A stretch of DNA of 7,605 nt from CAYYMZ01 sp964473025 (GTDB lineage Bacteria > Patescibacteriota > UBA1384 > DTJR01). The DNA lies in assembly GCA_964473025.1 (NCBI GenBank), contig CAYYMZ010000025.1, forward strand, positions 1 through 7,605, given 5' to 3'. This document shows, piece by piece, positions 4,999 to 7,605 of this stretch. How positions within the stretch are numbered: the first letter of the stretch is position 1; each line of letters opens with the position of its first letter. The notes beneath the pieces are model-generated. The model did not search any database, was not told the origin of the DNA, and saw only the letters and a program-made list of their open reading frames with translations. The position numbers and the translations under genes were made by a program.

Positions 4999-6120
4999 TT
5001 AGCAATATCCTCTTATTACTCCCCCGCCAAGACAAATCTCGCCTTGATAAAAAACTGCAACTTGTCCTGCGGTGACAGAGCTTTGTGGTTTGTCAAATAC
5101 AAGGCAGTATTCTGATTTTTCTAAATTGATTGGAAATAACTTTGCCGCTACAATTGGTTGCGCTGATCTGACTTTCGCCATAACCGTTATTTCTTTGTCG
5201 GGTTTATTTTTTGAAACAAAATGGCAATAACTTAGCTTGATTCTTTCGGTTTGTTTTTGTTCTTTGCCAACAACAAGTTCGTTGGTTTTACTAACTTTGT
5301 CGACGACATAATATGGCCCTCCAGGCAGAGCCCCTTCTGGGCGGCGCCCCCCGGGCAGATTAATCCCCTTCCGCTGGCCGATCGTGTAAAAATGAAGACC
5401 TTGGTGCTCGCCCAAAACCAAACCTTTCTCGTCTATAACCTTTCCCCTATTAATCCCCACCTCTTTTCTTAAAAATTCCGGCATTGCCCGCCCTGACACA
5501 AAGCAGAAATCCTGACTTTGCTTGGTTTTTTCAAAAACCTCGAACCCTTTTTCGCCTTTGGCAATTTTATAAACTTCGTCCTTGGTTAATTCCCCAAGAG
5601 GGAAAATGATATGCTTTAAATAATTTTGGGGCAAAAAACTCAAGGAATAGGTTTGGTCTTTCGTTTCGTCCCTTGCTTTGAGCAATTCAACTTGTCCGTT
5701 CTTTAAGTGTTTAATTCTCGCATAATGGCCCGTGGCCACAAAATTCGCCTTGATTTGTCTGGCAAATAAGAGAAGAACCTTGAACTTTAAATTATAGTTG
5801 CAAAAAACACATGGGCTCGGGGTCCGGTTTGATTTAAGTTCCTCAACAAAATAATCGATCACGACTTCTTTAAATTCTTTTTCAACATTGACTTTATAAT
5901 AAGGAACCTTAAGTTGTTTGCAGATATTTTCGGCAACTTTAAATGATTTGGCGCTGCAGCAAACATTTTCTTTAAAATTGCATTTATTGTCCCAAACAGA
6001 ATATTTTAGAGACACGCCAACCGGTTCGTAACCCTGTTTTTTTAGATTCAACAAAGCAACCGAAGAATCAACACCTCCGGACATCCCCACTACAACCTTA
6101 CCTAGAGTGGCTTTTGCCAA
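4999..6120 (-). CDS. mnmA: tRNA-specific 2-thiouridylase MnmA
   Basis: This cytoplasmic enzyme thiolates U34 of Lys, Glu and Gln tRNAs, activating the base with ATP and taking sulfur from a persulfide relay. The protein has 373 residues, normal for the family and complete at the C-terminus (LGGGVI). Visible motifs: PP-loop SGGVDSS (14-20) for ATP; CVFCN with the first catalytic Cys107; ATGHYAR (129-134) and KDQTYSL (154-160) in the adenylation core; QDFCF with the second catalytic Cys206; GQRKGI (248-253) in the tRNA-binding part. An extra cysteine cluster (Cys47, Cys54, Cys55) follows the first strands. The start is a TTG (6118-6120): the first ATG lies inside the PP-loop region and is too late. 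The TTG sits 3 bp after the DUF5652 stop, so translation is probably coupled. I see no terminator of its own before the cassette promoter. Confidence 0.96.
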   Translation of the reverse strand: MAKATLGKVVVGMSGGVDSSVALLNLKKQGYEPVGVSLKYSVWDNKCNFKENVCCSAKSFKVAENICKQLKVPYYKVNVEKEFKEVVIDYFVEELKSNRTPSPCVFCNYNLKFKVLLLFARQIKANFVATGHYARIKHLKNGQVELLKARDETKDQTYSLSFLPQNYLKHIIFPLGELTKDEVYKIAKGEKGFEVFEKTKQSQDFCFVSGRAMPEFLRKEVGINRGKVIDEKGLVLGEHQGLHFYTIGQRKGINLPGGRRPEGALPGGPYYVVDKVSKTNELVVGKEQKQTERIKLSYCHFVSKNKPDKEITVMAKVRSAQPIVAAKLFPINLEKSEYCLVFDKPQSSVTAGQVAVFYQGEICLGGGVIRGYC

Positions 6121-6123
6121 GTG

Positions 6124-6351
6124 TTAAACTTTCTTTTTGCCGTAGCCGGAAAAGAAGAAAATATAAATTATTTCTAAAATTCCGACTGTGTTTAGAACTA
6201 AAAGAATAATATACCATGCAACCGACTTATTTTGAGCCGCTCTCCAAAGCGCCCAGCCCTTCCAGAACAAAGACCAAACCAGAATTGCTATCCAAAGCAC
6301 TATCGTACCCGTTGATGCAGTACTGGTTGATGTAAAATCAAACACGTTCAT
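6124..6351 (-). CDS. DUF5652 small two-helix membrane protein
   Basis: The 75-residue protein has two membrane helices (about 16-31 and 46-67) joined by a basic turn with WKGWALWRAAQ (30-40), then N-T-x-G-I-L-E-I-I-Y and a lysine-rich tail (GKKKV). This matches the DUF5652 family, which is common in CPR genomes and has no known function. The ATG is well supported by GGGAGG (6357-6362) at 5 nt spacing. It is the first gene of a unit with mnmA, whose start is 3 bp after this stop. The link may reflect dense packing and need not imply shared function. Confidence 0.88.
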   Translation of the reverse strand: MNVFDFTSTSTASTGTIVLWIAILVWSLFWKGWALWRAAQNKSVAWYIILLVLNTVGILEIIYIFFFSGYGKKKV

Positions 6352-6363
6352 TTTTTCCTCCCA

Positions 6364-6401
6364 GGTAGTGAAAATTTGATTATTTTATCTAGTTCACTAC
6401 C
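6364..6401 (-). promoter_or_regulatory. Inverted repeat directly upstream of the DUF5652 ribosome-binding site
   Basis: GGTAGTGA (6364-6371) and TCACTACC (6394-6401) form a perfect 8-bp inverted repeat around 22 AT-rich bases. The nearer arm lies 1 bp from the Shine-Dalgarno of the DUF5652 gene. It could be an operator for a dimeric regulator or an RNA hairpin affecting initiation; the sequence does not decide between them. The long loop makes a stable hairpin less likely. Confidence 0.5.
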
Positions 6402-6426
6402 AATTAATTTTGTTAACCACGCTTTA

Positions 6427-6455
6427 TTAATAAAAAATTTTGCTTTCCTTTTCAA
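6427..6455 (-). promoter_or_regulatory. Candidate promoter of the DUF5652-mnmA unit
   Basis: Minus strand: TTGAAA (6450-6455), a 17-bp spacer and TATTAA (6427-6432). It lies in the AT-rich 170-bp gap between the PGPGW-like gene and DUF5652. AT-rich DNA gives many chance matches, so this is only a candidate. It would give a leader of about 70 nt containing the inverted repeat at 6364-6401. Nothing else recognisable was seen in this gap. Confidence 0.35.
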
Positions 6456-6522
6456 TAAAACATTTATATTTATCAAAGGTTAATTTTTTATATGTTTAGG
6501 TTTGCGTTCCGCCCACAAACCG

Positions 6523-6774
6523 CTACTTACCTGGTCTTTGCCGCGATGGCAAATTAAGTTTTTTAATTATTTTTGCTATGACCTTATTTTTATTTAACGC
6601 CAAAATGATTCTTTCATCAAGACCCAAAAGAAAGATTGCGATTATGACAAACGGCCAGCCGGGTAAAATAGGAAGTACAATTCCGGCCAGACCAATGATG
6701 AGTAATGCGACAGCGGCAACGATTCTTAAAATCGAAAAAAACTTTGTCCGCTGGTTATCGGTTAGGATTTTCAT
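6523..6774 (-). CDS. Small PGPGW/DUF454-like membrane protein
   Basis: The 83-residue protein has a hydrophobic N-terminal half (about 14-53) that forms two helices or a hairpin around LPILPGWPF (34-42), the family signature of a Pro-Gly-Trp turn between helices. A basic amphipathic tail follows (NKNKVIAKIIKKLN). I chose the ATG at 6772-6774, 2 bp after the stop of the metallopeptidase gene; an in-frame ATG at 6813 would add 13 residues that merely re-read the end of that gene. There is no clear Shine-Dalgarno, so stop-start coupling is likely. Function is unknown. Confidence 0.75.
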   Translation of the reverse strand: MKILTDNQRTKFFSILRIVAAVALLIIGLAGIVLPILPGWPFVIIAIFLLGLDERIILALNKNKVIAKIIKKLNLPSRQRPGK

Positions 6775-6776
6775 AT

Positions 6777-7442
6777 TTATAAAATAAGTTTGTGATGATT
6801 GGCTTTCAGCCATTTTCTTTTTTCATTATACCTGTCATCGACCGATTTAACCAGAGACCAAAAGTTTTTGGAATGATTTTTTTGCTCTATATGAGAGAGC
6901 TCGTGTAAAACAACATATTCAATAACGTCGCGCGGCGCCATCGCTAATTTTGCGCTAAAGCTTAAATTATTCTTCGAGGTGCAACTCCCCCATTTTGATT
7001 TATAATCTTTGGTTGTCGCCTTGCCGTATGCCCCGAACTTACTTTCGTGTTTTTTAATAATTTTTAGAATAACTTTTTCGGCTTGTGTTTTATAAAACTC
7101 AATCAGCGCTTCTTTTAATATATGGCGTGAAATATTATTGGCCAGGATGACCAATCGGCCGTTTTCAAGTTGGACTTCCGGATTTTTTAGGTTTGTCTTA
7201 ATAATTCGAAGTGGCATTTCATTGCCGAGGTAAAAAAACGGTTCGCCTTCTTTGTATTGTCGCTTAAATGTTTTTTGTGATTTGGTAAGACGCCTTGCAA
7301 TCCAATCTTTTTTACTTTTGATGAAACCCTCAATTATTCTTTGCGGTGCCATAATCGGTGCGCGCACCACAAGTTCCCCGTTTCTGATTTCCAAGCAAAC
7401 AGTGCGGCGGCGGGAGCGGATTAATTTATAATTAAATTCCAT
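6777..7442 (-). CDS. YgjP/DUF45-type zinc metallopeptidase
   Basis: The 221-residue protein is of normal family length. The N-terminal half carries the typical opening (KLIRSRRRTVCLEI, then VVRAP and a W-I-x-R helix end). The C-terminal half has KSKWGSC (148-154), the HELSH zinc motif (180-184, His180, Glu181, His184) and NHSKNFW with the third ligand His190, as in the M48-like, SprT-related YgjP family. No signal peptide is visible, so it should be cytoplasmic. Its substrate is unknown; in other bacteria such genes sit near restriction or stress genes, but this context adds nothing. The ATG at 7440-7442 has only a weak ribosome-binding site, and the leader before the upstream terminator is just 28-36 bp. 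It is the first gene of a pair with the PGPGW-like gene. Confidence 0.92.
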   Translation of the reverse strand: MEFNYKLIRSRRRTVCLEIRNGELVVRAPIMAPQRIIEGFIKSKKDWIARRLTKSQKTFKRQYKEGEPFFYLGNEMPLRIIKTNLKNPEVQLENGRLVILANNISRHILKEALIEFYKTQAEKVILKIIKKHESKFGAYGKATTKDYKSKWGSCTSKNNLSFSAKLAMAPRDVIEYVVLHELSHIEQKNHSKNFWSLVKSVDDRYNEKRKWLKANHHKLIL

Positions 7443-7470
7443 ATCATCTTTATATCAAATTTAGTCAATC

Positions 7471-7514
7471 AAAAAGACCCCCCACGCCCTTGCCAAGAAG
7501 CAAGGGTGTGGGGG
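7471..7514 (-). terminator. Strong intrinsic terminator of the right-edge gene
   Basis: A 15-bp stem with one G-U wobble pairs 7479-7493 with 7500-7514 around a 6-nt loop. On the minus strand it is followed by GTCTTTTTG. It begins 19 bp after the TAG stop of the gene at 7534-7605 and separates that gene from the metallopeptidase pair. Confidence 0.9.
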
Positions 7515-7533
7515 TTGCTAAACAAGATCTTAC

Positions 7534-7605
7534 CTATTCTGCATCTTCTGGTTTGTCTTTTTTTGGTTCTTCTGGTTTTTCTTCGCCTTCGCCTTCTTCG
7601 CAACC
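7534..7605 (-). CDS. Acidic, Pro/Lys-rich C-terminal tail of an unidentified protein (runs off the right edge)
   Basis: The last 23 codons and a TAG stop (7534-7536) are present. They read Gly-Cys-Glu-Glu-Gly-Glu-Gly-Glu-Glu, then KPEEPKKDKPEDAE. It is a low-complexity, disordered, acidic tail. Support for coding comes from the long stop-free tail and the terminator placed 19 bp after the stop. Such tails occur on ribosomal proteins and other abundant proteins, but nothing here identifies the family. Confidence 0.65.
   Translation of the reverse strand, partial: GCEEGEGEEKPEEPKKDKPEDAE

Noticed and set aside
6499..6521. Possible terminator after the PGPGW-like gene (GGTTTG/CAAACC)
   Set aside because: The stem is only 6 bp with an 11-nt loop, and the minus-strand continuation is A-rich without a U tract.
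6775..6813. Upstream ATG giving a 96-residue PGPGW-like protein
   Set aside because: The extra 13 codons merely re-read the end of the metallopeptidase gene, and the ATG 2 bp after its stop fits the compact operon better.

Overview
The window reads as metagenomic-style bacterial DNA in which every supported gene lies on the minus strand. Most of it (1-2954 and 4999-7605) is AT-leaning and looks like a Candidate Phyla Radiation (Patescibacteria) genome. The signs are a tiny DUF5652 two-helix membrane protein, a very large modular surface protein with a Pro-Thr stalk and carboxypeptidase-regulatory-like domains, and compact operons with overlapping or nearly touching genes. TGA serves as a normal stop (end of the large surface protein), so nothing suggests a recoded genetic code. 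The lineage call is an inference from gene content.

Read in the direction of transcription (right to left): the acidic C-terminal tail of an unidentified protein (7534-7605) ends at a strong intrinsic terminator (7471-7514). A YgjP/DUF45 zinc metallopeptidase gene and a PGPGW/DUF454-like small membrane protein gene follow, 2 bp apart. After a 170-bp AT-rich spacer come a DUF5652 gene and mnmA (tRNA 2-thiouridylase), 3 bp apart.

Between mnmA and the large surface-protein gene sits a compositionally different block of about 2 kb (roughly 2990-4990). It is visibly GC-richer, with strong Shine-Dalgarno sequences, its own near-consensus promoter, its own UUCG-capped terminator and two overlapping genes. 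The first encodes an exported protein with a degenerate signal-peptidase-like segment and a discoidin-like C-terminus. The second encodes a type II pseudopilin-like protein with an H-X9-DG motif, of the kind expanded in Armatimonadota, Planctomycetota and Lentisphaerota. The block is a complete transcription unit inserted exactly between two CPR-like genes. It is either a transferred cassette or an assembly chimera, and sequence alone cannot decide.

The left third holds a 903-residue membrane-anchored surface protein and, after it, the start of a second gene (1-188) whose N-terminus carries the same unusual anchor signature. The two are tandem paralogs, at least over the anchor. The most interesting signals are this shared anchor motif, the one-cysteine-pair-per-ectodomain pattern of the large protein, the foreign cassette and its promoter with a 10-bp tandem repeat, and the apparently dead signal-peptidase-like domain.
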